64,000 nucleotides of DNA from NCBI RefSeq assembly GCF_011752935.1, contig NZ_VWWO01000002.1, positions 2,542,001-2,606,000 on the forward strand, in the 5' to 3' direction. A program made the translations under genes and the position numbers. Source of the DNA: Chitinophaga sp. Cy-1792. GTDB taxonomy: Bacteria > Bacteroidota > Bacteroidia > Chitinophagales > Chitinophagaceae. The number at the start of each line of letters is the position of its first letter. Positions within the stretch are counted from its first letter, which is position 1. The notes beneath the pieces were generated by a model. It worked only from the letters and a program-made list of their open reading frames with translations, was not told where the DNA came from and did no database searches. Positions 36,127 through 45,366 of this stretch are shown piece by piece.

Positions 36127-36127
36127 G

Positions 36128-36460
36128 CTAAAGATTTTTGAAGATGTAGACGTAGATGACTAACAGCGTGATAATTAAGCAGATGATAATCCACACATAG
36201 TGGAGTGCTTTATGCCTTTTTTCGGCTTTCAGGGCTTTCTGAATTTCATTCCAGCCCTTGATACGGGATTCAGGAGAAAAGTAACCGGTATTTTCATTCA
36301 GGGCATCTATCTGTTGAATATCTTCCCATAAGCGGGCAACTTCCGGTTCTGTACTGATACGGTGATCCAATGCACGATCCTCCTCTTCTGATAAGAAGCC
36401 AGCTATTTTCAGTAAAAGTAATTCCTTTAGGTTCTCTCTGTCAGGATTAGGATTCATCAT
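36128..36460 (-). CDS. Short membrane anti-sigma-like protein lacking a FecR domain
   Basis: 110 residues from ATG 36460; an upstream TTG at 36466 is less likely. LLLLKIAGFLSEEEDRALDH and PEVARLWEDIQQIDALNEN resemble the N-terminal sigma-binding part of FecR proteins. A single membrane segment lies near residues 87-107 (ALHYVWIIICLIITLLVIYV). After it only about five residues remain, so there is no periplasmic sensing domain. It overlaps the sigma gene by 14 bp, which indicates translational coupling and a sigma/anti-sigma pair. Confidence 0.7.
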   Translation of the reverse strand: MMNPNPDRENLKELLLLKIAGFLSEEEDRALDHRISTEPEVARLWEDIQQIDALNENTGYFSPESRIKGWNEIQKALKAEKRHKALHYVWIIICLIITLLVIYVYIFKNL

Positions 36461-36980
36461 TAGCAAGATGAAGTTTTATGAACTTTACTGCCTTCTTTAA
36501 AGAGAATTTTACTGTATTGATATTCATTTGGAAAGCTACAGCAATCTGATCATACCTGTTTTTCTCGAGATGGGCCATATAAATTGTACGTAACTTCTCG
36601 GGAAGCTGCTCTACTGCGTTGTCAAATTTTGTATGAAACTCGGCTGCAAAATGCGGTATGTTGCGGGATCGCTCTAATTCAGCATATTCTTTAAGGTAGT
36701 GGTGTTCCGTTTTTTTATCTCGTAAATAATTCTGTGCCCGCTGTTTGCACATCATCAGCAATAATGCTGTTATAGAATTACTATCCTTGTAATATTGTTT
36801 GGTAAATAGTTCAATGAAAACGTTCTGGACGATGTCATGCGCTTCCTCCTGATTGTCTATAATAGAGACAACAACATTCAGCGACATCCTGTAATATGTC
36901 GTGTATAATTCTTTATACACCGCTTCCAGGTTGTGCCCGGCTTTAAGCGCTGTGAGTATTTCGCTATCGGTAGATGGCAC
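36447..36980 (-). CDS. ECF-type RNA polymerase sigma factor
   Basis: 177 residues from GTG 36980. The frame has no early ATG; TTG 37007 is the alternative. An AAAGGA sequence eight bases before the GTG resembles a Shine-Dalgarno site and decided the choice. Region 2 is seen as YKELYTTYYRMSLNVVVSII, EEAHDIVQNVFIELFTK; region 4 as VEQLPEKLRTIYMAHLEKNR, YDQIAVAFQMNINTVKFSLK. Both are complete. The adjoining short anti-sigma-like gene overlaps its end. Confidence 0.85.
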   Translation of the reverse strand: MPSTDSEILTALKAGHNLEAVYKELYTTYYRMSLNVVVSIIDNQEEAHDIVQNVFIELFTKQYYKDSNSITALLLMMCKQRAQNYLRDKKTEHHYLKEYAELERSRNIPHFAAEFHTKFDNAVEQLPEKLRTIYMAHLEKNRYDQIAVAFQMNINTVKFSLKKAVKFIKLHLANDES

Positions 36981-37146
36981 TTTGAGTATCCTTTGAATGT
37001 AAAGCAATATAAATTAAAATCTTTAGCCGCCAAACTTTTTGCCTAAAAATAACCCTCAGCAGAAGCGTAATTTTTCATCAGCTTTTTCAATGCCGGCGAC
37101 CCGTTCGAAGCAATGCCATGGCAGCAGTACTTCTATATACAGAAGC

Positions 37147-37188
37147 AAAAAATCCGGAAATAATACTTTTATCCTATTATTTCCGGAT
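37147..37188 (-). terminator. Intrinsic terminator of the DUF1254 gene
   Basis: ATCCGGAAATAATA pairs with TATTATTTCCGGAT (14 bp stem, 9-base loop). The plus-strand A-run at 37147-37152 gives the T-run on the minus strand. Confidence 0.8.
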
Positions 37189-37201
37189 CCGCACTGCAAT
37201 A

Positions 37202-38683
37202 TTATTTCACCTCCTCAATATCTCCCGGTTTCCAGCTACCATTAAAGGCGGCTTCGCCAGGCCCATACACCCGGATGTAGGCAAACCAGCCTTTTCCAGG
37301 GATCGTTTTGATCCATTGCTTCTCTTTTCCTGCAGGCGCCTGTGGGCCAAAGTAAAGGTCTACGGATGCATCTTTGGCCATATCCTTCAGCTCAAACATG
37401 GAACGCAAAGCTGCATAGCCCTGGTCTGTCTTAATCTGGCTGCGGGTTTCCGCATCATAAATCGTTACTGACCAGAACAAACCGGCAGGAACAGGTTGTG
37501 GTACGGTCAACTTATAATTTTTTCCGCCATCAACATATGCACCGGATTTCTCCCGGAGTCCCAGCCAATACAAAGAGCCAAAACCGGCTTTTCTTCTAAA
37601 CATCGCCGGCGATGCACCAATGGCCTGGTAAAACCATACTTCCCTGGCATCGAGGTCTACATAGGAAGGGGCATCAAAATCTCCATTCTCTGGCCGCAGG
37701 CCTATCCATTCCCACTGCCGGTCTTTCCATACCACTTTATCTGGCCGCCTGTCTGCAAACGACTGTACACGCATCTGCGCATTACCAATCTTTGCTGCCT
37801 TCTCCAGGATCCCCTTCATACGTGCATCAGGGTTAAAAGACTGCCCCTTGATAATACCCAATACTGCCAGGTCACCATAATTATTCCGGTAGCCTTCAAA
37901 TACCGGTTCACGGTCAATGATCTTTTTCAGCATCTCCCAGTATTTGAAACTGGTTTCGTATTCCAGCGGCGTAGTATTCTGTGGTTTGCCGGTAAGGTCC
38001 AGAAAGGTAACAGACTTCGCTGATGCCGGATTATTGAGGGGATAAAATTTTACCGTTTTTATTTTCTCCAGGGCTGCCGCTACATCGCCACCAACAGGAA
38101 GGGAACGTATTCCTACCGTAAGGTTATTACTGGAAGACTTCCAGACATGGTATCCGGCAGGAACGGTGCCTTTATAATCCGGTGGCAGTATCAGGTGCTT
38201 GCCACCTTTTCCTTCATCAGGGCCCGGAATACCCATATCGGCGACCCAACGCTGATTCACGTCCATAGCCACCACAATCAATGGCCCAGGTGGAATCTCA
38301 ATAACGAATGGCCCATCCGAGAGATCTACCAGCAAAGGACCATAAGGCGTGTCTGAGTTGAGCGTAAACCCAATCTGCTCCGGCTTTGTATCCAGGGTAC
38401 CGGAAACCACATTTGGCTTGATTCCCAATACCAGATTTCCTTGCAGAATAGCATCTCCTGAAACAGTGGGATAGAAAAACTTGTAGGCCTGCACCGCCCG
38501 CATCAGGTCCGCATCGTCATAAGCTTTCACAATAGTGGCATCTGTAGGATACCCACCCTTAAACTCATAACCTTCAGCACCGGCAACAACAGCGCTATCT
38601 CCTTTTCCGGTTTTCGTAGGCGCGGCACTGTTACAGGCCGCCATTATAAAAACAGGTAATAACGGCAGAATGGTTTTCTTCAT
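37202..38683 (-). CDS. DUF1254/DUF1214-domain lipoprotein
   Basis: 493 residues. The lipobox IMAAC gives a lipidated Cys near residue 16. Residues about 45-180 match DUF1254 (AVQAYKFFYPTVSGDAILQG, GFTLNSDTPYGPLLVDLSDG, PFVIEIPPGPLIVVAMDVNQ, RWVADMGIPGPDEGKGGKHL). The C-terminal part matches DUF1214 (LTVPQPVPAGLFWSVTIYDA, DLYFGPQAPAGKEKQWIKTI, PGKGWFAYIRVYGP). No biochemical role is established for the family. It is divergent from a TonB receptor gene; a link is possible but unproven. Confidence 0.88.
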   Translation of the reverse strand: MKKTILPLLPVFIMAACNSAAPTKTGKGDSAVVAGAEGYEFKGGYPTDATIVKAYDDADLMRAVQAYKFFYPTVSGDAILQGNLVLGIKPNVVSGTLDTKPEQIGFTLNSDTPYGPLLVDLSDGPFVIEIPPGPLIVVAMDVNQRWVADMGIPGPDEGKGGKHLILPPDYKGTVPAGYHVWKSSSNNLTVGIRSLPVGGDVAAALEKIKTVKFYPLNNPASAKSVTFLDLTGKPQNTTPLEYETSFKYWEMLKKIIDREPVFEGYRNNYGDLAVLGIIKGQSFNPDARMKGILEKAAKIGNAQMRVQSFADRRPDKVVWKDRQWEWIGLRPENGDFDAPSYVDLDAREVWFYQAIGASPAMFRRKAGFGSLYWLGLREKSGAYVDGGKNYKLTVPQPVPAGLFWSVTIYDAETRSQIKTDQGYAALRSMFELKDMAKDASVDLYFGPQAPAGKEKQWIKTIPGKGWFAYIRVYGPGEAAFNGSWKPGDIEEVK

Positions 38684-38854
38684 AACAAAACTTTAGAAGT
38701 TGATAAGGTCTTTGAAGATGCTAATCATGCCTATACGAAGTGGAATGCCCGTAATGTGGAGCCAGTGTAGTTAACACCGGGAAATTCAGATTTGTTTCAG
38801 ATTCTCCCCCTGTAATTATTCCCGATACGATTAATCTTTCTATACACCCCGAAC

Positions 38855-38862
38855 TATCTTTG
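38855..38862 (+). promoter_or_regulatory. -7 box TATCTTTG of the TonB receptor gene
   Basis: An exact TAnnTTTG match placed 31 bp before the ATG at 38894, giving a leader of about 25 nt. The -33 element is not obvious. Confidence 0.5.
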
Positions 38863-38893
38863 CGCCGGATCTATCACCTATATTTTTCCGTAA

Positions 38894-40954
38894 ATGAAAC
38901 ATCAGATAATAGCAATGGCTGCTTTGCTGACCTGCGGCAGTTTTGCAGGCAAGGCACAGGACAACGGCGGACGAAAAGCAATCACCGACACTACCAGCCA
39001 GCTAAACGAAGTAATAGTAACTGCCAGCAGGGTAGCGGAAAGTATCAACGAGGTACCCTCTTCCGTAAATCTTATCGGCGCCAAGGAATTAAACAGGCAA
39101 TCACAGATAAATACCAACCTTCCCTACATCCTGATGCAAAAGGTTCCGGGGATGTCGGCCAGCGAGGAAGGCCAGAACAACTTCATCGGAAAGCTCCGTG
39201 GCCGCAATTTCCTGGTGCTGATAGATGGCGTGCCACAGTCGACACCGTTACGCAACGGTGGCCGCGACCTCCGTACCATCGATGTCAGCGCCATCGATCA
39301 TATTGAAGTCATCAACGGGGCATCCTCCATGTATGGCAACGGCGCCGCTGGTGGTATCATCAACTACATCACCAAAAAGAGCGTGCAAAACCGCCCCTTC
39401 AGCTCATCTACCTACCTCAGCAACAGTCTGAATCTGGCAAAACCTGACGGTACCTACGGCTATAATATCTCGCAGGTATTCAGTGGCAGGTCAAACAAAT
39501 TCGATTACCTGGTACAGGGAAAAATCGCTAATACAGGGGTTGTAAGGTCTTCAGATGGTGAGGTTGTCAGCCCGTTCTATGGCCTGGGCGAAACCCGCAC
39601 CTACAACGCACTGGTCAAACTGGGCTATGATATCGCCCCAAAACACCGCATCGATGTCATGGGGAATTATTTCAACAGCATCCAGGACAGTAAATATATC
39701 GGTACCAAAGGTAACTATGGCGTTTCGCCTGCCATCGGAGTTCCGGGTGATACAAACATATTGGGAGGCACGCCCTACAACAAAACGCTCAGTGTCAAAT
39801 ATACCGGCTCCTACGGCAGAACAGATGCCAATGCGACCCTTTACTATGATGACATCAATTCCGTGTTTGAAGCCTATAACCAGGTATACTCCCACCATAC
39901 CGGCGCCAGGATCAACTTCAACACACCTTTCCAGGCAGGACGACATAATAGTCTGCAGCTGATCTACGGACTGGATGTACTGAAAGACTATACCGTTCAG
40001 AAGGATATGGCCGAAAAGCTGGTAACGCCGGAAATGAACCTGATCAGCATGGCGCCTTATGTGCAAGGCAAGCTGGTTATCCACCACGACTGGATCTTCA
40101 AAGCTGGTATGCGCTATGAAAATATGCTGTTCAAAGTGGGTGAGCTGACCAAAAACAATAAAGTAACACCAGCCGCCAATAATACCTATGATGCCGTCGT
40201 ATTCAATGCCGGCTTCCGTTATAACAAACTGAAACTGCTACAGCCCTATTTTAGTTTCTCACAGGGATTTTCTGTGGGCGATGTAGGACTGATACTGCGT
40301 AACGGCGTTTCGCTGAATGCCATGGACGTTTCACCGGTGAAGGTCAACAACTACGAATTGGGCTTTAATGGCAACGCCGGCAAATTCAACTATGAGGTCA
40401 GCGGCTATTACAGCACTACACCGAAAGGACTCACCTTTGCAGAAACAGGCACGCCGGGAAACTATACTTTGTCTGCCGTACCGCAACGCATATACGGTAT
40501 TGAGGCTATCTTAGGCCTGCAGGCTACCTCCTGGCTGCACCTGGGTTCATCCGTCAGCTATATGGACGGACGTGAAGACCCGAAGAATAACGGCAGCTAC
40601 GATACCAAACCGGACAACTCCGTCATCAGTCCATTCAAAATCACTGGTAACGCGGGCTTTAAAGTCACCAAAAGCTGGGACCTCATGGTACAAATGGTTC
40701 ACCTGGGTGCCAGGGACGTGTTTTCGAAAGAACAATATAATTATGGTAAATATCCTATTACCGGCTATACGCTGTTCGACCTGCTGACATCCTATAAACT
40801 CAAACAGGTTACGATCAACTTCGCGGTCAATAATCTCTTTAATGCCAGCTATTACCCTATCCATTCCGAAGTACGCGGGGCAACTACCGAAGGCCGCTAC
40901 TATGTGAAAGGCTCCGGGGCAAATGCAACACTCGGCGTTACGATCAATCTCTAA
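38894..40954 (+). CDS. TonB-dependent receptor (siderophore/cobalamin-receptor type)
   Basis: 686 residues with a signal peptide (MKHQIIAMAALLTCGSFAGK, cleavage near KAQ). A TonB-box-like LNEVIVTASRVAESINEVPS is followed by the plug (NFIGKLRGRNFLVLIDGVPQ, TIDVSAIDHIEVINGASSMY, GNGAAGGIINYITKK) and a barrel ending in LGVTINL. There is no STN or carboxypeptidase-like domain, so it is of the compact type that usually imports metal chelates. Single gene with its own promoter and terminator, divergent from the DUF1254 lipoprotein. Confidence 0.9.
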   Translation: MKHQIIAMAALLTCGSFAGKAQDNGGRKAITDTTSQLNEVIVTASRVAESINEVPSSVNLIGAKELNRQSQINTNLPYILMQKVPGMSASEEGQNNFIGKLRGRNFLVLIDGVPQSTPLRNGGRDLRTIDVSAIDHIEVINGASSMYGNGAAGGIINYITKKSVQNRPFSSSTYLSNSLNLAKPDGTYGYNISQVFSGRSNKFDYLVQGKIANTGVVRSSDGEVVSPFYGLGETRTYNALVKLGYDIAPKHRIDVMGNYFNSIQDSKYIGTKGNYGVSPAIGVPGDTNILGGTPYNKTLSVKYTGSYGRTDANATLYYDDINSVFEAYNQVYSHHTGARINFNTPFQAGRHNSLQLIYGLDVLKDYTVQKDMAEKLVTPEMNLISMAPYVQGKLVIHHDWIFKAGMRYENMLFKVGELTKNNKVTPAANNTYDAVVFNAGFRYNKLKLLQPYFSFSQGFSVGDVGLILRNGVSLNAMDVSPVKVNNYELGFNGNAGKFNYEVSGYYSTTPKGLTFAETGTPGNYTLSAVPQRIYGIEAILGLQATSWLHLGSSVSYMDGREDPKNNGSYDTKPDNSVISPFKITGNAGFKVTKSWDLMVQMVHLGARDVFSKEQYNYGKYPITGYTLFDLLTSYKLKQVTINFAVNNLFNASYYPIHSEVRGATTEGRYYVKGSGANATLGVTINL

Positions 40955-40970
40955 TCTTAAAACTGTGCTG

Positions 40971-41012
40971 AAAACAGGGTATGTCCGTAAGGGCATACCC
41001 TGTTTTTTATTT
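40971..41012 (+). terminator. Intrinsic terminator of the TonB receptor gene
   Basis: AAAACAGGGTATG pairs with CATACCCTGTTTT around a ten-base loop, followed by a T-rich tail. Confidence 0.88.
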
Positions 41013-41057
41013 TATGCAGATGATTGTCATTATCTTCCTACCATAAATTTTAATTGT

Positions 41058-41447
41058 ATGCATATTTATAGATTCCTGTTGCTCAACCTGATTCTTATGA
41101 TGACTACCCTCATTTCCTCCGGGCAGGCCCATGCCCAACAGCCGGCGCCCTATTACCGTATAGCGGAGATCGTAGTCGATTCAACGCAACTGACCGCGTA
41201 CAACGCCGCGCTGAAAGAACAAATGAACACCGCCATCAGACTGGAACCCGGCGTACTGGCCTATACGGCGCTGGCAGATAAATCCAACCCGGCACATATC
41301 ACTATTTTCGAAACGTATGCCAGCATAGCAGCTTACCAGGCGCATATCCAGACAGCCCACTTCAAAAAATACAAGGCCGCCGTGGAAGGCATGGTACAGT
41401 CGCTCACCCTCCGGGATATGAACGCCATCGGCATCGTGTCTAAATGA
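41058..41447 (+). CDS. Secreted antibiotic-biosynthesis-monooxygenase-fold protein
   Basis: 129 residues. The frame is open far upstream through the preceding terminator; ATG 41058 starts a signal peptide (MHIYRFLLLNLILMMTTLIS, cleavage after AHA). The mature part is one ABM dimeric-barrel domain: YYRIAEIVVDSTQLTAYNAA, MNTAIRLEPGVLAYTAL, HITIFETYASIAAYQAHIQT, HFKKYKAAVEGMV. An exported ABM protein is uncommon but seen in Bacteroidota. Substrate unknown. A cupin gene follows 91 bp later with its own promoter box. Confidence 0.8.
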   Translation: MHIYRFLLLNLILMMTTLISSGQAHAQQPAPYYRIAEIVVDSTQLTAYNAALKEQMNTAIRLEPGVLAYTALADKSNPAHITIFETYASIAAYQAHIQTAHFKKYKAAVEGMVQSLTLRDMNAIGIVSK

Positions 41448-41509
41448 TGTTGTTTGATTAGTTAACTTTTTGGTTTGATTCCTGTTAGGAAATGGATATA
41501 GGGCCTTCT

Positions 41510-41517
41510 TAATTTTG
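41510..41517 (+). promoter_or_regulatory. -7 box TAATTTTG of the cupin gene
   Basis: An exact TAnnTTTG match 21 bp before the ATG at 41539. It overlaps the upstream TTG (41515) that would otherwise extend the frame, so the ATG is the real start. Confidence 0.5.
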
Positions 41518-41538
41518 CTACCATTAAAACCGACAACC

Positions 41539-41943
41539 ATGCATACAGATCAGCTATTTCCCAGGGGCGACAAAGCGCCTGCGAATTATTTCACCGGCGA
41601 TGTTTCCGTAAATATCCTGGTACCAAAAGATGAAACCGGCACCTATGCCATTGGCGACGTGCAGTTTGAACCGGGATGCAGGACCAACTGGCATACACAT
41701 CCGGCCGGACAGATACTGCTGGTTACCGAAGGCAACGGCTATTACCAGGAAAAAGGCCAGCCGGCAAGGATTATCAGAAAAGGTGATGTAGTGGTGATTC
41801 CGAACGGGGTAGTACATTGGCATGGCGCTTCGGCCAACAGCCACCTGACACATATTGCCATCACAAATTTTAAAGACGGCGTCAATGCTGCCTGGCTGGA
41901 ACCGGTATCGGAAGAGGATTACAATAGTCTGCCAAAAGTATAA
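41539..41943 (+). CDS. Cupin-domain protein (carboxymuconolactone-associated type)
   Basis: 134 residues. Cupin motif 1 is [20 protein letters not shown] with two metal-binding His, followed by GYYQEKG; motif 2 is [20 protein letters not shown]. All metal ligands are present. Similar cupins occur with carboxymuconolactone decarboxylase-like proteins, but none is adjacent. The ABM gene upstream may be functionally linked, since both act on small organic compounds; this is only context. Confidence 0.85.
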   Translation: MHTDQLFPRGDKAPANYFTGDVSVNILVPKDETGTYAIGDVQFEPGCRTNWHTHPAGQILLVTEGNGYYQEKGQPARIIRKGDVVVIPNGVVHWHGASANSHLTHIAITNFKDGVNAAWLEPVSEEDYNSLPKV

Positions 41944-41963
41944 AAGGCAAGTAGTTGTCATGC

Positions 41964-41994
41964 AGACACTACGTATATGCCAATACGTAGTGTC
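41964..41994. terminator. Hairpin between convergent genes
   Basis: GACACTACGTAT pairs with ATACGTAGTGTC across seven bases. The T-run is poor, but the position between two convergent genes suits a shared terminator. Confidence 0.6.
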
Positions 41995-42010
41995 TCCGTA
42001 GTTTTAGAAG

Positions 42011-42505
42011 TTACAGTGGCACACCCGTATAGCTGATCGCATTGTGGTCCCAGATATAGATGGCGTTTTTACCGTTATTATGCTGCCCGACATACCAGTT
42101 TTTGTTTTCAATGGCATTCTTTAGCATAATAGGATAATCCGTTTTGCCGGTAGCCACCCACTGGCCACTTTTCTGCTCACCATAGGCTTCCCAGTAATAG
42201 GTACCATTACTGTTGATGTAAAGCGGTTTGGTGCGGGCATTGGCCTGTACAACCAACGTTCTGACACCAGCAGTAGTAACTTCATAAAAAGCATCTGTAA
42301 CGCCCGTCTTCCATTTTCGAATAAAGAATTGCAGCGAGGCGGGACTGGTTACTTTCTGTTGAACAGTAGCAGGTTTCTTTTGCTCAGTACTCAGGTCCCT
42401 TCCGGTATAAGGCTTAATCTCCTTTGCCTGGTAAGGGGTTACCTGTCCATAGGTTGCTCCTGCGACCATTGTCGCGAGCATTAGCAGTTGCAGGTGTTTC
42501 ATCAT
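42011..42505 (-). CDS. Secreted hypothetical protein
   Basis: 164 residues with a signal peptide (MMKHLQLLMLATMVAGATYG). The mature part has PASLQFFIRKWKTGVTDAFY, TTAGVRTLVVQANARTKPLY and NGTYYWEAYGEQKSGQWV, a probable small beta fold. No family recognised. It follows the LytTR gene on the same strand by about 95 bp. Confidence 0.6.
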   Translation of the reverse strand: MMKHLQLLMLATMVAGATYGQVTPYQAKEIKPYTGRDLSTEQKKPATVQQKVTSPASLQFFIRKWKTGVTDAFYEVTTAGVRTLVVQANARTKPLYINSNGTYYWEAYGEQKSGQWVATGKTDYPIMLKNAIENKNWYVGQHNNGKNAIYIWDHNAISYTGVPL

Positions 42506-42600
42506 TTACTGATTTAGGGGTATAAAATGATAAAGGAAGTTAGGCAATTAATCTGCAAATGGGAAATGCTACAGCTGGGCCAATCGCTTTGATCATCTGC

Positions 42601-43311
42601 CTACAACAACTGCTGCTGGATCAGCTCCATAAAGGCAGGCCGGAACTTCTCACTCAGCGGGATGATTTGCCCCTGGATATACACCTGGTTGTCCTGGATC
42701 TTTTCTATAAAATTAGTATTGACGATATACGAATTATGGATACGCACAAATGGCGCGTCCAGCTGTGCGGCGATATCCTTCAGGCGCTTGTACACCAGCA
42801 CCTCTCCTTTTGTACTGACGATTTTAACATATTCGCGGGTACCTTCAAAGTAGCAGAGTTCAGATAAACGAAGCTGCTGAATGGTTTTGCCGGATTTCAC
42901 AAAAAAGGAATCATTGCTTTCTGTTGCTGCTGCTGTTTTAGGCAGATGTTTATCGGCGTAGTAGTTGTCCACCTTTTGTTTTGCCTGTAGAAAACGCGTA
43001 AGGGTGATAGGTTTCAGGAGATAATCCAGCGTTTCAAAATTGTAACTGACGGCGGCGTACTCGGTATAGGCGGTGGTAAAAATAATCTTCATGCCGGCAG
43101 GGAGCAGGCCTGCCAGCTCCATACCATTGAGACGTGGCATATTAATATCCAGGAAGATGATATCCGGCTGATGTACTTTTAATGCCGCCAGTGCTTCCAG
43201 GGCATTATAGCACTTGTCCAGCAGCTGCCAGTCTGTTGCCTGCTGAATATGCAGTTCGAGGAGATTAACTGCGTTGGGCTCATCATCTACAATTATGCAT
43301 TTTAAACTCAT
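42601..43311 (-). CDS. LytTR-family response regulator
   Basis: 236 residues. Receiver domain at the N-terminus: LKCIIVDDEPNAVNLLELHI, DIIFLDINMPRLNGMEL with the phospho-accepting Asp, IIFTTAYTEYAAVSYNFE, DYLLKPI with the Lys. The C-terminal LytTR DNA-binding domain reads CYFEGTREYVKIVSTKGEVL, PFVRIHNSYIVNTNFIEKIQ. Its ATG overlaps by 4 bp the end of the histidine-kinase gene, so the two form a two-component pair. Confidence 0.92.
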   Translation of the reverse strand: MSLKCIIVDDEPNAVNLLELHIQQATDWQLLDKCYNALEALAALKVHQPDIIFLDINMPRLNGMELAGLLPAGMKIIFTTAYTEYAAVSYNFETLDYLLKPITLTRFLQAKQKVDNYYADKHLPKTAAATESNDSFFVKSGKTIQQLRLSELCYFEGTREYVKIVSTKGEVLVYKRLKDIAAQLDAPFVRIHNSYIVNTNFIEKIQDNQVYIQGQIIPLSEKFRPAFMELIQQQLL

Positions 43312-44327
43312 ACAGGAATAGATAAATAAGAAGTAAAGGATTCCGCTTCGCGGTCTGTTCTAAGAATAAAGTCTTTACCATATAGCAGGGATAAGCGTTT
43401 CCGCAAATTCTCTATACCGGAACCGCGTCCATTGGTATTTTCAGCATTTTCTCCGAACTGGTTATTGACCGTAGAAAACTCCAGCCGGCCATTTTCCTGT
43501 TGCAGGCGAATGATGATACGGTTATTCCTGCTGGTTTTATCGATACCATGTTTGAAAATATTTTCTACGAAAGTCATCAGCAGCATGGGTGGCAGGTGAC
43601 AATCGGTTTCCATTTTACGGGAGAACTGCAGGTCGATGGTATGGCGGATGCGGATTAATTCCAGTGCCATATAATTTTCCAGGAAGTTGATTTCTGCAGA
43701 TAGCAGCACTTTATCCTTATGGCTTTCATCCACAAAATAGCGCATGGTTTCGGAGAGCTGTTCTATCAGGTTGGCCGTCCGGGGCGATTCCATGTAGGCC
43801 TCATAGTAGAGGTTATTCAGGGTATTGAAAAGAAAATGCGGCTGTACCTGGGATTTAAGGAGGTTCAGCTCTGCCTGTGTGTTTTGTAACACCAATGCCG
43901 CTGCCGTTCTTCTGAGTTCGAAATAATCCAGCACAATGCGCCCCAGGAAGCTTAACATAAGCAACAATGGTACGCCGGCCATATACCGCAGGACGGCTTT
44001 ATTACTCAAAGGCTCACGGGTAGCTGCAAACCAGGTATTATATACATAGCTGAGTCCATAAGCCCTGCCTAAACCAGCCACGATCAGGAACACCAATGTA
44101 ACGATTACGTACGCAGCATATTTCTTTCGTTGGAATAACCGTGGGTACAACACACTCATATTACCATAGATGATCAGCGCGTAGAAGGCTGTATTGGCAG
44201 ATGCAAAAACCAGGGCCTGTCCGAAACCATCTTCCGGCAGCATGGTGAACAGCATCATAATAAATATGACTATCCAGCAAATCCATTGCAACCGTGTGCT
44301 TGTTGTGTTTTCCCGTAAAAATTGCAT
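43308..44327 (-). CDS. LytS-type membrane histidine kinase
   Basis: 339 residues from ATG 44327; the frame is open to a TTG 35 codons earlier, but that extension is not hydrophobic and looks unlike the family. Four hydrophobic segments lie within about residues 12-140. The His_kinase domain reads LLKSQVQPHFLFNTLNNLYY with the phospho-accepting His, then the ATPase part (PPMLLMTFVENIFKHGIDKT, GRGSGIENLRKRLSLLYG). It pairs with the LytTR regulator. The signal is unknown. Confidence 0.9.
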   Translation of the reverse strand: MQFLRENTTSTRLQWICWIVIFIMMLFTMLPEDGFGQALVFASANTAFYALIIYGNMSVLYPRLFQRKKYAAYVIVTLVFLIVAGLGRAYGLSYVYNTWFAATREPLSNKAVLRYMAGVPLLLMLSFLGRIVLDYFELRRTAAALVLQNTQAELNLLKSQVQPHFLFNTLNNLYYEAYMESPRTANLIEQLSETMRYFVDESHKDKVLLSAEINFLENYMALELIRIRHTIDLQFSRKMETDCHLPPMLLMTFVENIFKHGIDKTSRNNRIIIRLQQENGRLEFSTVNNQFGENAENTNGRGSGIENLRKRLSLLYGKDFILRTDREAESFTSYLSIPV

Positions 44328-44530
44328 GCTCCAAATTACAAAGGATTTCGATGGGATTTTCGCTTTAATAATAATTTCAATCAGTACAGGACTTTCTTCA
44401 GCAAAACAGCCCTTTTCTTCAATAGTGCGCAATTCCCCCAGCCATTGAAAATCAGCCGGCTGCTGTTGAAATCATTTTTTAAAGTTTTTGCGCTGATGGA
44501 TTTTTGCAGTGTTAAATAACAACTCTGCAT

Positions 44531-45340
44531 ATGTGGCACCTCATTACCAATAGCCAACTTTATTCCCGAAAGCACTGCTTATTCATCATCATGCTGTTGC
44601 TCTTTGGGTTTACCAGGACACTGGCGCAGGATACCATCAGCCCTGCCCATCGCCCCCTCACTACCGGGAACCTTAAACCCGGCCTGCGTCAGTACCTGGT
44701 TTATTATGAAGTTGACGGGATGAACAAACAGCTCTGGATGAGTATCTGGAATCGCGAAATCAGTAAAACGGTGGTTAACAACACACCGGTCATCTCCACC
44801 AAACAACAATGGTATAATGAAGACAGTACCAAATTTCATGAGAGCCTGAGCATTAATAATGCCACGGACTTCTCTCCTGTTTACCATCAACAGCGTTCAG
44901 GCGATAACGTTAGTGCGTATCAATGGTCTGCCACCGGCATCCGGGGTGACACTACCGATGGCAACAAGGCGAAGGACTTTACCCTGGCCTTTGATGGCCC
45001 CAACTACAACTGGAACCTTGACCTGGAAACGTTTGAAATGCTGCCGCTGGCCGCTGGCAAAACCTTTGTGGTCCGGTTTTATGATGCAGGTTTCGATCCG
45101 CCCGCATATGTAACCTACAGGGTTGTTGGCACGGAAACCATTGCTACGCTGGACAATCACACTGTAACGTGCTGGAAGCTCTATACCGAAGGCAGCAGCA
45201 AGCGGGGAAAGTATACACAAACCTTCTGGATCAGCTGCAAAAACCATGAATGCCTGAAAGAAGAAGACCGTATCGGCGATCGTATGCACCGGTATAAAGT
45301 AAAGCTTCCGGCCTTCGCTCCCATTCTTCAGAAAAAATAA
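44531..45340 (+). CDS. Secreted DUF3108-like protein, unknown function
   Basis: 269 residues. The signal peptide is long (MWHLITNSQLYSRKHCLFII, cleavage after TLAQ); ATG 44591 would give a very short one. The mature part is beta-rich: GLRQYLVYYEVDGMNKQLWM, DFTLAFDGPNYNWNLDLETF, EMLPLAAGKTFVVRFYDAGF, NHTVTCWKLYTEG. It resembles the DUF3108/LptD-neighbour style of folds loosely; this is not certain. Divergent from the LytS/LytTR pair. Confidence 0.55.
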   Translation: MWHLITNSQLYSRKHCLFIIMLLLFGFTRTLAQDTISPAHRPLTTGNLKPGLRQYLVYYEVDGMNKQLWMSIWNREISKTVVNNTPVISTKQQWYNEDSTKFHESLSINNATDFSPVYHQQRSGDNVSAYQWSATGIRGDTTDGNKAKDFTLAFDGPNYNWNLDLETFEMLPLAAGKTFVVRFYDAGFDPPAYVTYRVVGTETIATLDNHTVTCWKLYTEGSSKRGKYTQTFWISCKNHECLKEEDRIGDRMHRYKVKLPAFAPILQKK

Positions 45341-45366
45341 CCGGTCATCTGCTCAAAAAAAGCATT

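Larger units (their letters stand above)
35430..36127. other. Convergent intergenic region with terminators and tandem repeats
   Basis: About 700 bp between the end of the fecR transcript and the end of the ECF/anti-sigma transcript. It holds hairpins at 35494-35509, 35513-35534 and 35600-35621, then three copies of a 110-bp repeat from 35867. No coding frame is supported. Confidence 0.6.
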
